A stretch of DNA of 64,000 bases from Methylosinus sp. Ce-a6 (GTDB lineage: Bacteria; Pseudomonadota; Alphaproteobacteria; Rhizobiales; Beijerinckiaceae): contig NZ_BGJX01000006.1 in the NCBI RefSeq assembly GCF_009811655.1, forward strand, positions 118,426-182,425, given 5' to 3'. Positions within the stretch are counted from its first letter, which is position 1; every line of letters begins with the position of its first letter. Below, piece after piece: positions 21,313 through 30,259 of this stretch. Made by a program: the position numbers and the translations under genes. The notes beneath the pieces were generated by a model. That model worked only from the letters and a program-made list of their open reading frames with translations. It did not search any database and had not been told where the DNA came from.

Positions 21313-21366
21313 CCCTCATCCGACCCCGCTTCGCGGGGCCACCTTCTCCCACTCGTGGGAGAAGGG
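21313..21366. repeat. Palindromic repeat, family B
   Basis: CCCTCATCCGACCCCGC, CGGGGCCACC and the TTCTCCCACTCGTGGGAGAA hairpin, ending 27 bp before the glycerate kinase ATG and so within its 5' region. Confidence 0.8.
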
Positions 21367-21393
21367 AGAACGGCGAGATTCAGGGATTAGTCA

Positions 21394-22671
21394 ATGTCCG
21401 AAGACCACCGCACGCTTCTCCGCGCCATGTTCGACGCCGCCGTCGGCGCGGCGCATCCTTCCGTCTGCCTGCCGCCCTTCCTCGAGAAGATCGCGCCGCC
21501 CAAAGGCCGGACCATCGTCGTCGGCGCGGGCAAGGCGGCGGCCGCCATGGCCGCGGCGGTGGAAAAGCATTGGCCGCATCCGCTCGAGGGTCTCGTCGTC
21601 ACCCGCTATGAGCATGGCGCCCCCACCTCGAAGATCGAGGTGATCGAGGCCTCCCATCCGGTGCCGGACGCCGCCGGCCGCGCCGCCGCGGGCCGCATCC
21701 TGCAGAAGGTCCAGGGCCTCACCGAGGACGATCTCGTGCTCGCGCTCATTTCCGGCGGCGGCTCGGCGCTGATGGCGCTGCCGGCCGAGGGCGTCACGCT
21801 CGAAGAAAAGCAGGCCGTCAACAAGGCGCTGCTCAAGTGCGGCGCGAACATTTCCGAGATGAATTGCGTGCGCAAGCACCTCTCCGCCATCAAGGGCGGC
21901 CGCCTCGCCCGCGCCGCGGCGCCGGCCAAGGTCGTCGCGCTCATGATCTCCGACGTGCCGAACGATGATCTCTCGGTCATCGCCTCCGGCCCCACCGTGC
22001 CGGACCGGACGACGCGCGAGGACGCGCTCGCCGTCATCGCCAAATATAAGATCGACGCGCCGGCCGCCGTGCTCGCGCATCTGGCGAAACCCGATTGCGA
22101 GACGCCCAAGCCCGGCGACGAGATTTTCGATCGCGTCGAAAATATTCTCATCGCGACGCCCCAGGTTTCGCTGGACGCCGCCGCCGAGGTCGCCCGCAAG
22201 GCCGGATTCGCGCCCTTGATCCTCGGCGATCTCGAGGGCGAGTCGCGCGACGTTGCGCTGGTCCACGCCGGCATAGCGCGGCAGATCGCCCGCCATGCGC
22301 AGCCGATCGCCCCGCCCGTCGCCATCATCTCCGGCGGCGAGACCACCGTCACCGTGCGCGGCAACGGCAAGGGCGGCCGCGACGCCGAATTCCTGCTGGC
22401 GCTGACGCTGGCGCTCGAGGGCTTCGGCGGCGTCTCGGCGATCGCCTGCGACACCGACGGCATAGACGGCAGCGAGGACAACGCCGGCGCCATTATGACG
22501 GCGGATTCGTTCGAGCGCGCCGCAAAGCTCGGCGTCGACCTCAAGGCGCTCTTCGCCAATAACGACGCCTATACCGCCTTCGAGAAGCTCGGCGATCTCC
22601 TCGTCACCGGAGCGACACGCACCAATGTGAACGACTTTCGCGTCATCCTCGTGCCCGGCCGGGCGGGCTGA
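21394..22671 (+). CDS. gck: Glycerate 2-kinase (MOFRL family)
   Basis: Phosphorylates D-glycerate to 2-phosphoglycerate, which enolase converts to PEP for Ppc; it links HprA to Ppc in the serine cycle. The 425 residues carry the GckA/TtuD-type N-terminal domain (RTIVVGAGKAAAAMA, LISGGGSALMALP, NCVRKHLSAIKGGRLA) and the C-terminal MOFRL domain (SGGETTVTVRGNGKGGRDAE). No strong ribosome site is visible before the ATG; the 235 bp upstream are mostly palindromic repeat, so it probably depends on read-through from mclA or an unseen promoter. It completes the local serine-cycle set. Confidence 0.93.
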   Translation: MSEDHRTLLRAMFDAAVGAAHPSVCLPPFLEKIAPPKGRTIVVGAGKAAAAMAAAVEKHWPHPLEGLVVTRYEHGAPTSKIEVIEASHPVPDAAGRAAAGRILQKVQGLTEDDLVLALISGGGSALMALPAEGVTLEEKQAVNKALLKCGANISEMNCVRKHLSAIKGGRLARAAAPAKVVALMISDVPNDDLSVIASGPTVPDRTTREDALAVIAKYKIDAPAAVLAHLAKPDCETPKPGDEIFDRVENILIATPQVSLDAAAEVARKAGFAPLILGDLEGESRDVALVHAGIARQIARHAQPIAPPVAIISGGETTVTVRGNGKGGRDAEFLLALTLALEGFGGVSAIACDTDGIDGSEDNAGAIMTADSFERAAKLGVDLKALFANNDAYTAFEKLGDLLVTGATRTNVNDFRVILVPGRAG

Positions 22672-22699
22672 GGGGTTTGCGAGCTTGCCCGCGGCGGCC

Positions 22700-22712
22700 G
22701 TTATAATATAAC
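22700..22712 (+). promoter_or_regulatory. Zur-box-like palindrome overlapping a -10 element
   Basis: GTTATAATATAAC is a perfect 13-bp palindrome closely resembling the alphaproteobacterial Zur operator core. Flanking CATT on the right extends the resemblance. It contains a perfect TATAAT (22702-22707), so zinc-loaded Zur would cover the -10 of the promoter for the downstream znu genes. It is the most AT-rich spot for kilobases. The -35 is weak (TTGCGA region). Confidence 0.75.
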
Positions 22713-22720
22713 ATTCGGAA

Positions 22721-22894
22721 ATGAACCGACCGCAATCGGCGACTTTCCACAAGCCCGTGACCGCCGCGCCTTCTCGTCGGAAGGCGTTCGACGACCGCCT
22801 CTCGCTGCTGCGACTGTCGGCGGTCGAACGGCTTTTCGGCGCGGCGGGCGTGATGGCGCTGCTCTGGGCCGCCGTCTATTGGGCGCTGAACTGA
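22721..22894 (+). CDS. Small single-span membrane protein upstream of znuC (57 aa)
   Basis: Open frame of 58 codons starting 8 nt after the Zur-like palindrome and ending 10 nt before the znuC ATG. The first half is basic and polar (KPVTAAPSRRKAFDDRLSLL). The second half is one hydrophobic segment (LFGAAGVMALLWAAVYWALN) that ends the protein. No Shine-Dalgarno is visible; given the position of the -10, its mRNA would be nearly leaderless. It could be a genuine micro-subunit of the transporter or a leader peptide coupling translation to znuC. I do not recognise a family. Coding status is supported by position and hydrophobicity only. Confidence 0.45.
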   Translation: MNRPQSATFHKPVTAAPSRRKAFDDRLSLLRLSAVERLFGAAGVMALLWAAVYWALN

Positions 22895-22904
22895 GGCGCG
22901 ACGC

Positions 22905-23663
22905 ATGGGCTCGGCTTCGATCCGCCTCGAGAATGTGACGCTCGGCTATGAGCGCCGGCCCGCGGTGCATCATCTTTCCGGCGTCGTCGAGCCCGGCGCG
23001 GCGCTCGCCGTCTGCGGGCCCAATGGCGCCGGCAAATCCACTTTGCTGAAAGGCCTCGCCGGCCTGCTCGCGCCGATCGGCGGCCGCATCTGCTGGAACG
23101 CGCTCTCGCCGCGCGATATCGCCTATCTGCCGCAATCGGCCGAGATCGATCACGCCTTTCCGATCGATGTGCTGGATTTCGTCGCCATGGGCGCGATGCG
23201 CCGCATCGGCCTGTTCGGCCGCGTCGGTCGCAACGAGCGGGCGCGCGTCGCCGCGGCCATCGCTTCGGTCGGTCTCGAAGGCTTCGAGACCCGCCAGATC
23301 GGCACGCTCTCCGGCGGCCAGATGCAGCGCGCCCTGTTCGCGCGGCTGCTGGTCGAGGATTGCCCGGTCATTCTGCTCGACGAGCCTTTCGGCGCGATCG
23401 ACGCCAGGACGATCGATGATCTCATAAAGATCATCGCCCGCTGGCGCGAGGAGGGCCGCACCGTCGTCGCCGTTCTGCATGAGCTCGATCTCGCCCGCCG
23501 CGCCTTTCCGCAGACGCTGCTGCTGGCGCGCGAGCCCATTTTCTGGGGCGCGACGCGCGAGGCCCTGTCTGAGGCGCGCCTCGCCGAGGCGAGCCGCATG
23601 GTCGAGGCTTTCGATCGCGACGCGGAGGAGTGCCAGCGCGACGAGGCCCCTCATGCTGCATGA
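22905..23663 (+). CDS. znuC: Zinc ABC transporter ATP-binding protein
   Basis: Energises zinc (possibly manganese) uptake with ZnuB and ZnuA. The 252-residue ATPase has Walker A GPNGAGKST (38-46), the Q-loop YLPQSAEIDHAFPI typical of metal transporters, signature LSGGQMQRALFARLL, Walker B VILLDEPFGAID, and the H-loop in AVLHELD. It is the first large gene after the Zur-like site; the znuB start overlaps its last codons. Metal specificity comes from context, not from the ATPase. Confidence 0.92.
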   Translation: MGSASIRLENVTLGYERRPAVHHLSGVVEPGAALAVCGPNGAGKSTLLKGLAGLLAPIGGRICWNALSPRDIAYLPQSAEIDHAFPIDVLDFVAMGAMRRIGLFGRVGRNERARVAAAIASVGLEGFETRQIGTLSGGQMQRALFARLLVEDCPVILLDEPFGAIDARTIDDLIKIIARWREEGRTVVAVLHELDLARRAFPQTLLLAREPIFWGATREALSEARLAEASRMVEAFDRDAEECQRDEAPHAA

Positions 23664-24522
23664 GGTCTTCATCGCGCCCTTTCTCGACTATGAATTCATG
23701 CGCCGCGCGCTCGTCGGCGCGCTGGCGCTGGCGATCTCCGGCAGTCCGCTCGGCGTCTTCCTGATCCTGCGGCGCATGTCGCTCGCCGGCGACGCGCTCT
23801 CGCACGCCGTCCTGCCGGGCGCGGCGCTCGGCTATCTCGCCTGCGGCCTCTCGCTGCCGGCCATGACCTTCGGCGGGCTCGCCGCGGGCCTCGCCGTCGC
23901 CGTCGCCTCGAGCGCGGCGGCGCGCTGGACGGCGCTGCGCGAGGACGCCTCGCTCGCCGCCTTCTATCTCGTCTCGCTCGCGCTCGGCGTCGCCCTCGTC
24001 TCCCTCAAGGGCTCCAATGTCGATCTGCTGCATGTGCTCTTCGGCTCCGTGCTCGCGCTCGACGACGCCACGCTGATCTTCCTCGCGGCGATCGCCAGCT
24101 TCACGCTGGCGGCGCTCGCTCTCGCCTATCGGGCGCTGGCGCTGGACACGCTCGATCCTCTCTTCGCGCGGCGCGCGAGCCGGCTCGGCGAGTGGATCCC
24201 TTTCGCCTTTCTGGCGCTCGTGGTGCTCAATCTGGTCGCCGGCTTCCACGCGCTCGGCACGCTGATGGCGGTCGGAATCATCATGCTGCCGGCGGCCTCG
24301 GCGCGGCTGTGGACGCGCGACCTCACCGCCGCGCTGCCGCTCGCCGCGGCCATCGGCGCAGCCTCGTCCTATCTCGGCCTCGTCCTGTCTTTCCGCTTCG
24401 GCCTCGCCGCCGGCCCGGTCATCATCCTCGTTGCGGGCGGCGCCTATTTTTTCTCGCTCGTTTTCGGACGGACGGGGGGTATCATTCGGCTGCGCAGGCC
24501 GGAACGCCATTTGGAGGGGTGA
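23653..24522 (+). CDS. znuB: Zinc ABC transporter permease
   Basis: Membrane channel of the transporter. The 289-residue product is strongly hydrophobic with about eight or nine transmembrane segments and the ABC-3 family hallmarks (LRRMSLAGDALSHAVLPGAA, LKGSNVDLLHVLFGSVLA, LGTLMAVGIIMLPAASARL). I chose ATG 23653, which overlaps the end of znuC by 11 nt and begins MLHEVFIAPFLDYEFM as in homologues. An in-frame start 174 nt upstream would lie inside znuC and add an Arg-rich stretch. Tight overlap indicates translational coupling. Confidence 0.92.
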   Translation: MLHEVFIAPFLDYEFMRRALVGALALAISGSPLGVFLILRRMSLAGDALSHAVLPGAALGYLACGLSLPAMTFGGLAAGLAVAVASSAAARWTALREDASLAAFYLVSLALGVALVSLKGSNVDLLHVLFGSVLALDDATLIFLAAIASFTLAALALAYRALALDTLDPLFARRASRLGEWIPFAFLALVVLNLVAGFHALGTLMAVGIIMLPAASARLWTRDLTAALPLAAAIGAASSYLGLVLSFRFGLAAGPVIILVAGGAYFFSLVFGRTGGIIRLRRPERHLEG

Positions 24523-24525
24523 CGC

Positions 24526-25440
24526 ATGGATAGCTCGCCTTCCCGGCCCCGTCCTCTGTCGAGGCGCGGGCTGCTCGTCGCCGCGCTCACGCTCCTCGCC
24601 CCGCCGGTCTTCGCGCAGCCCGCGCCGGCGGCGCCGCGGCTCCCCGTCGTCGCGAGCTTCTCCATTCTCGGCGATCTCGTCCGCTCCGTGGGCGGCGACC
24701 GCGTCGATGTCGCGACCATCGTCGGAGCGGATGGCGACGCCCATGTCTATCAGCCGACCCCGCAAGACGGGCGCCGTCTCGCCGCGGCGAATATCGTCTT
24801 CGTCAACGGTCTCGGTTTCGAAGGCTGGATCGACCGACTCGTCTCCGCCTCCAAGACCAAGGCGCGCATCCTGGTCGCGAGCCGAGCCGTCACGCCCCGC
24901 AAGGAGGGCGAGGGGATCGATCCGCACGCCTGGCAGGACGTCGCCAATGTCAAAATCTATATCGCCAACATAAGAGACGCGCTCGTCGAGGCCGATCCGG
25001 ACGGCGCCGAGCGCTATAAGGCCAACGCCGCGGCTTATCTCCACGCGCTCGGCGCGCTCGACGCCGAGATCGTCGCGGCGATCGGCGCGATTCCGCGCGC
25101 GCGTCGCCGCATCGTCTCCACGCATGACGCTTTCGGCTATTTTTCGGCGCGCTATGGCGTCGACTTCATCGCGCCGCAGGGCGTCTCCACCGATGCGGAG
25201 GCGAGCGCGCGCGACCTCGCCCGCATCGTCGATGCGGTGAAGTCGCATAAGGTCGCGGCCGTCTTCCTCGAGAATGTCGTCGATCCCCGCCTCGCGCGGC
25301 GCATAGCGGCGGAGACGGGGGCGAAGGTCGGCGGCACGCTCTATTCGGACGCGCTCTCCGCGCCGGACGGGCCGGCGTCGACCTATATCCGGCTGATGCG
25401 CCACAATGTGACGGAGCTGACGAACGCGCTCGCGCCGTGA
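24526..25440 (+). CDS. znuA: Zinc ABC transporter substrate-binding protein
   Basis: Periplasmic metal-binding protein delivering zinc to ZnuB. The 304 residues start with a signal peptide: basic PRPLSRRGLL, a hydrophobic core, and cleavage near VFAQ at about 30. Predicted ligands of the TroA/ZnuA fold are H73, H134, H200 and D275. A third histidine where manganese binders usually have glutamate favours zinc. Unlike E. coli ZnuA there is no His-rich loop between the lobes; the His-rich tract of this locus is instead in the GTPase at 26.1 kb. It begins 3 nt after znuB ends. Confidence 0.9.
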   Translation: MDSSPSRPRPLSRRGLLVAALTLLAPPVFAQPAPAAPRLPVVASFSILGDLVRSVGGDRVDVATIVGADGDAHVYQPTPQDGRRLAAANIVFVNGLGFEGWIDRLVSASKTKARILVASRAVTPRKEGEGIDPHAWQDVANVKIYIANIRDALVEADPDGAERYKANAAAYLHALGALDAEIVAAIGAIPRARRRIVSTHDAFGYFSARYGVDFIAPQGVSTDAEASARDLARIVDAVKSHKVAAVFLENVVDPRLARRIAAETGAKVGGTLYSDALSAPDGPASTYIRLMRHNVTELTNALAP

Positions 25441-25533
25441 GAGGCCCCTCGCCCTTCCGACGGCTTTCCGCCGGATTTTCGGCTATACTGGCCGAAGTCG
25501 CGCCGACGACGGCGCGCCGCGGAGCCTTGCCCC

Positions 25534-26084
25534 ATGCGATTTCATGTCTCTATCGGCGCAGCTTTTTGCGTATTCTGTCTCTCTGTGCTCTCGGCCGCAG
25601 CGGATGATATCCCACATCGCAAGGCCGGGCTCTGGCGGATCGAGCACATGTCGCAGGGCGTTCCCTCGCCGCTCGGCGCGATGGAAATGTGCGTCGACGA
25701 GAAGACCGACGACATCATGCGCCAGCGCTTCGGCGACCGGGAGCAGAAATGCGAGAAGACGAGCTTCGGCGCGAGGGCGACAAATATCGCATGAGCGCCG
25801 TCTGCGAAATGGAGCAGACGGTGGCGACGACGGAAGGGACCTTCACCGGCGACTTCAATTCCGCCTATCGCGCCGAGATCCACGTCGCCTTCGACCCGCC
25901 GCTGCATGCGCGCGCCTCCTCCGACATAATAATGGAAGCGAAATGGCTCGGCCCCTGCAAGCCGGGCCAGAAACCGGGCGACATGGACGCGCCGGGGCTG
26001 AAGGCGGTCGGTGGGCCGGGCGGACAGATGAACATTCGAGAGCTCATGAAGATGCGCGACCAGCTCCGCAAGGGCGCGCAATAG
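25534..26084 (+). pseudogene. DUF3617 family exported protein, frameshifted
   Basis: Two overlapping frames together give one DUF3617 protein of about 180 residues. The first (from 25534) has a signal peptide (MRFHVSIGAAFCVFCLSVLS) and the first conserved half, GLWRIE..MKMCVDE-like MEMCVDEKTDD and CEKTSF. It ends early at 25794. The family continues in another frame from about 25770: RREGDKYRMSAVCEM, TGDFNSAY, MEAKWLGPCKPGQKPGDM. Restoring one base near 25765-25772, after the TTC of CEKTSF, joins them. Either a recent pseudogene or a base missed in sequencing; the rest looks undamaged. Function of DUF3617 is unknown; members are periplasmic. Confidence 0.85.
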
Positions 26085-26094
26085 GAGTTACGCC

Positions 26095-27204
26095 TTGACC
26101 GACAAGATTCCCGTCACCGTCCTGACCGGCTATCTCGGCGCCGGCAAGACGACGCTGCTGAACCGCATCCTCACCGAAGAGCACGGCCGGCGCTACGCCG
26201 TCATCGTCAATGAATTCGGTGAGATCGGCATAGACAATGACCTCGTCGTCGGCGCGGACGAGGAAATCTTCGAGATGAACAACGGCTGCATCTGCTGCAC
26301 CGTGCGCGGCGATCTCATCCGCATCATCGAAGGCCTGCTGAAACGTCGCGGCAAATTCGACGCCATCATCGTGGAGACGACGGGCGTCGCCGATCCCGCG
26401 CCGGTGGCGCAGACCTTCTTCGTCGACGCCGATGTGAAGGAGGCCGCTCGGCTCGACGCGGTGGTCACGCTCGCCGACGCGAAATTCCTGGCCGAGCGTC
26501 TCGCCGACGCGCCGGAGGCGAAGAGTCAGATCGCCTTCGCCGATGTCATCGTGCTGAACAAGACCGATCTGGTCACGAGCGAGGAACTCGCCGAGGTGGA
26601 GGGGCGCATTCGCGCGATCAACCCCTATGCGACACTGCATCGCGCTGTGAAGGCGGAGGTGCCGATAGAGGCGGTGCTGGAGCGCAACGCCTTCGATCTC
26701 GATCGCATCCTCGAGATCGAGCCGCGTTTCCTCGAGATCGAGGAGCATGACCACCACGATCACGACCATCATCACGGGCATGATCACGAGTGCGGGCCGG
26801 ACTGCGGCCACGATCATCACCATGAGCATGACCATCACGATCACGCGCATCATCACGACGACCACGGCCATGGCGGCGGGCTGAAGCATTATCACGACGA
26901 GGAGATGGGCTCGGTCTCGCTTCTTCACGAGGGCGAGCTCGATCCCGATCTCTTCGTGCCGTGGCTGAATGAATTCGTTCAGCGCGAAGGTCCGGACATT
27001 CTGCGCTGCAAGGGCATCGTCGCCTTCACGGATGAGCCGAAGCGATTCGTCTTCCAGGGCGTGCATATGATCCTGGACGGCGACCTGCAGCGCGAATGGC
27101 GCGCCGATGAGAAGCGCAGCGCGCGCCTCGTCTTCATCGGCCGCAAGCTGAAGGAGGAGGCGATCCGCGAGAGCTTCGAAAGGGAAGTGCTTCGGCGGGC
27201 GTAG
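26095..27204 (+). CDS. CobW/ZNG1-type GTPase with histidine-rich metal-binding tract
   Basis: G3E-family metallochaperone GTPase, 369 residues. Walker A is GYLGAGKTT (12-20), the metal-binding CxCC is C65/C67/C68 (CICC), and NKTDL is the guanine-specificity motif. Residues 218-259 carry 22 histidines and two cysteines. The CobW C-terminal domain ([15 protein letters not shown] onward) follows. The start is a TTG with AGGAG 7 nt upstream; no ATG fits. Relatives hand zinc to client enzymes when zinc is scarce and are often Zur-regulated. The location downstream of znuCBA supports that, though cobalt for CobN-type enzymes is an alternative. No Zur-like palindrome was seen directly before it. Confidence 0.9.
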   Translation: MTDKIPVTVLTGYLGAGKTTLLNRILTEEHGRRYAVIVNEFGEIGIDNDLVVGADEEIFEMNNGCICCTVRGDLIRIIEGLLKRRGKFDAIIVETTGVADPAPVAQTFFVDADVKEAARLDAVVTLADAKFLAERLADAPEAKSQIAFADVIVLNKTDLVTSEELAEVEGRIRAINPYATLHRAVKAEVPIEAVLERNAFDLDRILEIEPRFLEIEEHDHHDHDHHHGHDHECGPDCGHDHHHEHDHHDHAHHHDDHGHGGGLKHYHDEEMGSVSLLHEGELDPDLFVPWLNEFVQREGPDILRCKGIVAFTDEPKRFVFQGVHMILDGDLQREWRADEKRSARLVFIGRKLKEEAIRESFEREVLRRA

Positions 27205-27210
27205 GAGGCC

Positions 27211-27290
27211 GTCAGTGCGAGGAGCGTAAGCGACGAAGCAATCCAGAGCCGCCCCACGGCTCTGGATTGCTTCGCTGCGCTCGCAATGAC
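27211..27290. repeat. Palindromic repeat, family A
   Basis: GTCAGTGCGAGGAGCG and CGCTGCGCTCGCAATGAC ends with CAATCCAGAGCC/GGCTCTGGATTG inner arms. It lies between the convergent GTPase and DAHP synthase genes, where it may end both transcripts. Confidence 0.85.
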
Positions 27291-27327
27291 CTCTCGCGAG
27301 TGGTGAGGGGAGCGCCCTCCACCCGTG

Positions 27328-28701
27328 CTATTCCGCCGCTTCCTTGTCCTGACGCGCGAGGCGCTCGGCCTTCAGCAATTCCGCCACCAGGAAGGCGACC
27401 TCGATCGCCTGCTCGGCGTTGAGGCGCGGATCGCAGGTCGTGTCGTAGCGCATATGCAGCTCGTGCTCGGAGAGCTCGCGCGCGCCGCCGATGCATTCGG
27501 TGACGTTCTGCCCGGTCATCTCGAGGTGAATGCCGCCGGCATAGGTTCCTTCGGCGCGGTGGACGTCGAAGAAATTGCGGATCTCCGCCATCACGCGGTC
27601 GAAAGGCCGAGTCTTGCGGCCGCCGGCGCTGATCGTGTTGCCGTGCATCGGATCGCAGCACCAGACGACATTGCGCCCCTCGCGCGCGACGGCGCGCAGG
27701 ATCGGCGGCAGCGCCTCGGCCGCCTTGTCGGCGCCGAAGCGGCAGATGAGCGTCAGCCGCCCGGCCTCGTTCTGCGGATCGAGCTTGTCGATGAGGCGCA
27801 GCAGCGCGTCCGGCTTCAGGCTCGGCCCGCATTTGAGGCCGATCGGATTCTGCACGCCGCGGAGATATTCGATATGCGCGCCGTCCTCCTGGCGCGTGCG
27901 GTCGCCGATCCAGAGGAAATGGCCGGAGGTCGCGAAATAGCCGCCCTCAAGCGAATCGACGCGCGTCAGCGCCTGCTCATAGCCGAGCAGCAACGCCTCG
28001 TGCGAGGTGTAGAAATCCGTCTGCCTGAGCTCCGGATGATGCTCCGGATCGAGGCCGATGGCGCGCATGAAGCCGAGCGTCTCGCTGATATGGTCGGCGA
28101 GCTGCGAATAGCGATCGGAGAGCGGGCTGTTACGCACGAAGCCCAGCATCCAGCGATGGGCGTTGACGAGATTGGCGAAGCCGCCGGTCGCAAAAGCGCG
28201 GATGAGATTGAGCGTCGCGGCCGATTGCCGATAGGCCATCATCTGCCGCTGCGGATCGGGCGTGCGCGCCTGCGCCGTGAATTCAATGTCGTTGACGATG
28301 TCGCCGCGATAGCTCGGCAGCTCGACGTCGCCCTGCTTCTCGAAAGGCGCGGAGCGCGGCTTGGCGAATTGGCCGGCGATGCGGCCGACCTTCACCACGG
28401 GCGAGGCCGCGGCGTAAGTGAGCACCACCGCCATCTGCAGGAAGACACGGAAGAAATCGCGAATGTTATCGGCCGAATGCTCGCTGAAGCTCTCGGCGCA
28501 ATCGCCGCCCTGCAACAGAAAGGCGCGGCCGGCCGCGACCTCGCCGAGCGCGCGCTTCAGGCTGCGCGCCTCGCCCGCGAAGACGAGGGGCGGAAATCCG
28601 GCGAGCTGCCGCTCGACTTCCGCGAGCGCCGCCTGGTCCTGATAGACGGGCGTCTGCTCGATCGGCTTCGCTCTCCAGCTTCCCGGCGTCCAATTCTCCA
28701 C
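27328..28701 (-). CDS. aroG: Class II 3-deoxy-7-phosphoheptulonate (DAHP) synthase
   Basis: Joins PEP and erythrose-4-phosphate, the first step of the shikimate pathway. The 457 residues are the plant-like class II type: [14 protein letters not shown] at the N-terminus, [13 protein letters not shown], the metal-site cysteine in [27 protein letters not shown] and [18 protein letters not shown]. The start is a GTG at 28701 with AGGAG 10 nt upstream; the upstream open frame runs antisense-like through the neighbouring PHB depolymerase and is not coding. No regulatory extension is visible. Class assignment is firm. Confidence 0.93.
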   Translation of the reverse strand: MENWTPGSWRAKPIEQTPVYQDQAALAEVERQLAGFPPLVFAGEARSLKRALGEVAAGRAFLLQGGDCAESFSEHSADNIRDFFRVFLQMAVVLTYAAASPVVKVGRIAGQFAKPRSAPFEKQGDVELPSYRGDIVNDIEFTAQARTPDPQRQMMAYRQSAATLNLIRAFATGGFANLVNAHRWMLGFVRNSPLSDRYSQLADHISETLGFMRAIGLDPEHHPELRQTDFYTSHEALLLGYEQALTRVDSLEGGYFATSGHFLWIGDRTRQEDGAHIEYLRGVQNPIGLKCGPSLKPDALLRLIDKLDPQNEAGRLTLICRFGADKAAEALPPILRAVAREGRNVVWCCDPMHGNTISAGGRKTRPFDRVMAEIRNFFDVHRAEGTYAGGIHLEMTGQNVTECIGGARELSEHELHMRYDTTCDPRLNAEQAIEVAFLVAELLKAERLARQDKEAAE

Positions 28702-28856
28702 GATCGTCTCGCTCCTGCTTCCCGCGCGGCCGCTTCCCTGCCCGCGCCAGCTATACAGGACCGGGACGGGGGACGCGACATTTTTGCCGCCTGCGCGCCG
28801 GCCGACCTCGAGCGCGGCCGTCGGACTCGCAGACGGGGAGCGGCGAGAGACGCGCT

Positions 28857-30113
28857 TTACGCGGTCTCCACTCGGGCGAAGAAGTCGCAGATGCGCGGGA
28901 CGATGTCGCGGCGGAAGCGCGAGCCGTTGAACACGCCGTAATGGCCGACGCCCTCCTGCAGATAATGCTGCTTGCGGGCGTCGGGGATGTTCAGGCAGAG
29001 CTCCTGCGCGGCGAAGGTCTGGCCGACGCCGGAAATATCGTCCTTCTCGCCCTCCACCGTCAGCAGAGCGGTGCGACTTATGGCCGAAAGATCGATGATC
29101 TCGCCGCGATGGCGCAATAGCCCGCGCGGAATCTCGTGGCGGATGAACACCTTCTCCACGGTCTCCAGATAAAATTCCGCGTCGAGGTCCATCACGGCGA
29201 GATATTCGTCGTAGAAATCGCGATGCTTTTCGGCCGAGTCGCCGTCGCCCTCGACGAGATGGTTGAACATTTCGAGATGAGCGGCGACATGCCGCTCGAG
29301 ATTCATCGCCATGAAGCCCGAGAGCTGCAGGAAGCCCGGATACACCTTGCGCCCGAGCCCGGCGTGGGGAAAGGGCACGGAGTGGATGCAATTGCGATGG
29401 AACCAGTCGACGCCGCGCTCCACCGCGAGGCGGTTGACCGCCGTCGGGCTGCGGCGCGGATCGATGGGTCCGCCCATCAGCACCATCGAATCCGGCGCGT
29501 CGACGCCGCCCTCGCCATCCAGCGCCGCGACCGCGCAGATGAGCGGCACGGAGGCCTGACAGACGCCGAGCGTATGCAGAGGCGTCCCGTCATGGCGCTT
29601 GGAGAGCAGGCGCAGCGCGTCGATCAGATAGTCGATGTAGTCGTCGAGGCCGAAGACGCCCTTCTCGATCGGCACGGAGCGGGCGTCGCTCCAATCGGTG
29701 ATGTAGACGTCGTGGCTCGGCAGGAAAGCCTCGACCGTGCCGCGCAACAGCGTCGCATAATGGCCGGACATCGGCGCGACGATGAGCAGCTTCGACTGCT
29801 TCGGCGCCTCGCCCTGAAACTGGCGCCGGAAATGCATGAGCCTGCAGAAGGGACGGTCCTCGACGATCTCCTCGACGATGGGCGTGGCGACGCCGTCGAT
29901 CTGCGTCTGCGAGAAGCCGAAAGCCGGCTTGCCGTAACGACGCGTCATGCGCTCGAAGAGCTCGGCCGCCGCAGCGACCCCGCGGCCCACGGAGGTGTGC
30001 GAGAACGGATTGAACGGGTTCTTGAATGTCGTGAGAGTGGCGTCCGACATCGCCCTCGCCGGGGCGAACGCCAGATGCATCATCTCGTACAACTGGTAAG
30101 ACAGCCGGTCCAT
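28857..30113 (-). CDS. phaZ: Intracellular polyhydroxyalkanoate depolymerase
   Basis: Hydrolyses stored polyhydroxybutyrate granules. The 418-residue product matches the intracellular PhaZ family that lacks a classical lipase box: the nucleophile is C185 in LGVCQAS. Other features are [52 protein letters not shown] (acid) and [14 protein letters not shown] (catalytic His). No signal peptide. The upstream gap holds a good extended -10 promoter. PHB turnover fits a type II methanotroph. The gene lies 5' of aroG but with its own spacing of about 155 bp. Confidence 0.93.
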   Translation of the reverse strand: MDRLSYQLYEMMHLAFAPARAMSDATLTTFKNPFNPFSHTSVGRGVAAAAELFERMTRRYGKPAFGFSQTQIDGVATPIVEEIVEDRPFCRLMHFRRQFQGEAPKQSKLLIVAPMSGHYATLLRGTVEAFLPSHDVYITDWSDARSVPIEKGVFGLDDYIDYLIDALRLLSKRHDGTPLHTLGVCQASVPLICAVAALDGEGGVDAPDSMVLMGGPIDPRRSPTAVNRLAVERGVDWFHRNCIHSVPFPHAGLGRKVYPGFLQLSGFMAMNLERHVAAHLEMFNHLVEGDGDSAEKHRDFYDEYLAVMDLDAEFYLETVEKVFIRHEIPRGLLRHRGEIIDLSAISRTALLTVEGEKDDISGVGQTFAAQELCLNIPDARKQHYLQEGVGHYGVFNGSRFRRDIVPRICDFFARVETA

Positions 30114-30182
30114 TTCGCCACGCTCCCATTCATGCGCCGCGCCCGCTCGTCGCGGGTTCTTTTGCTGCGCACAAAGAAAGAA

Positions 30183-30191
30183 ACTATAGCA
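30183..30191 (-). promoter_or_regulatory. Putative extended -10 promoter for phaZ
   Basis: Read on the minus strand: TG, one base, TATAGT. ATTTCA lies 17 nt upstream as a poor -35. It would start transcription about 60 nt before the phaZ ATG. Confidence 0.4.
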
Positions 30192-30259
30192 TAGTCAAGC
30201 TGGAATGAAATGAATTCTGGCAATGAATTGCGCTAGGCGCCGAAATTTTTCTCTTATGC

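Noticed and set aside
20546..21366. CRISPR array in the repeat nest after mclA
   Set aside because: Copies alternate in orientation, spacing is irregular, the repeats are 50-60 bp internal palindromes, and no cas gene is near.
25689..26084. Second DUF3617 half as an independent gene
   Set aside because: It begins inside the first half, lacks a signal peptide, and continues the same family exactly where the other frame stops, so one broken gene is the better reading.
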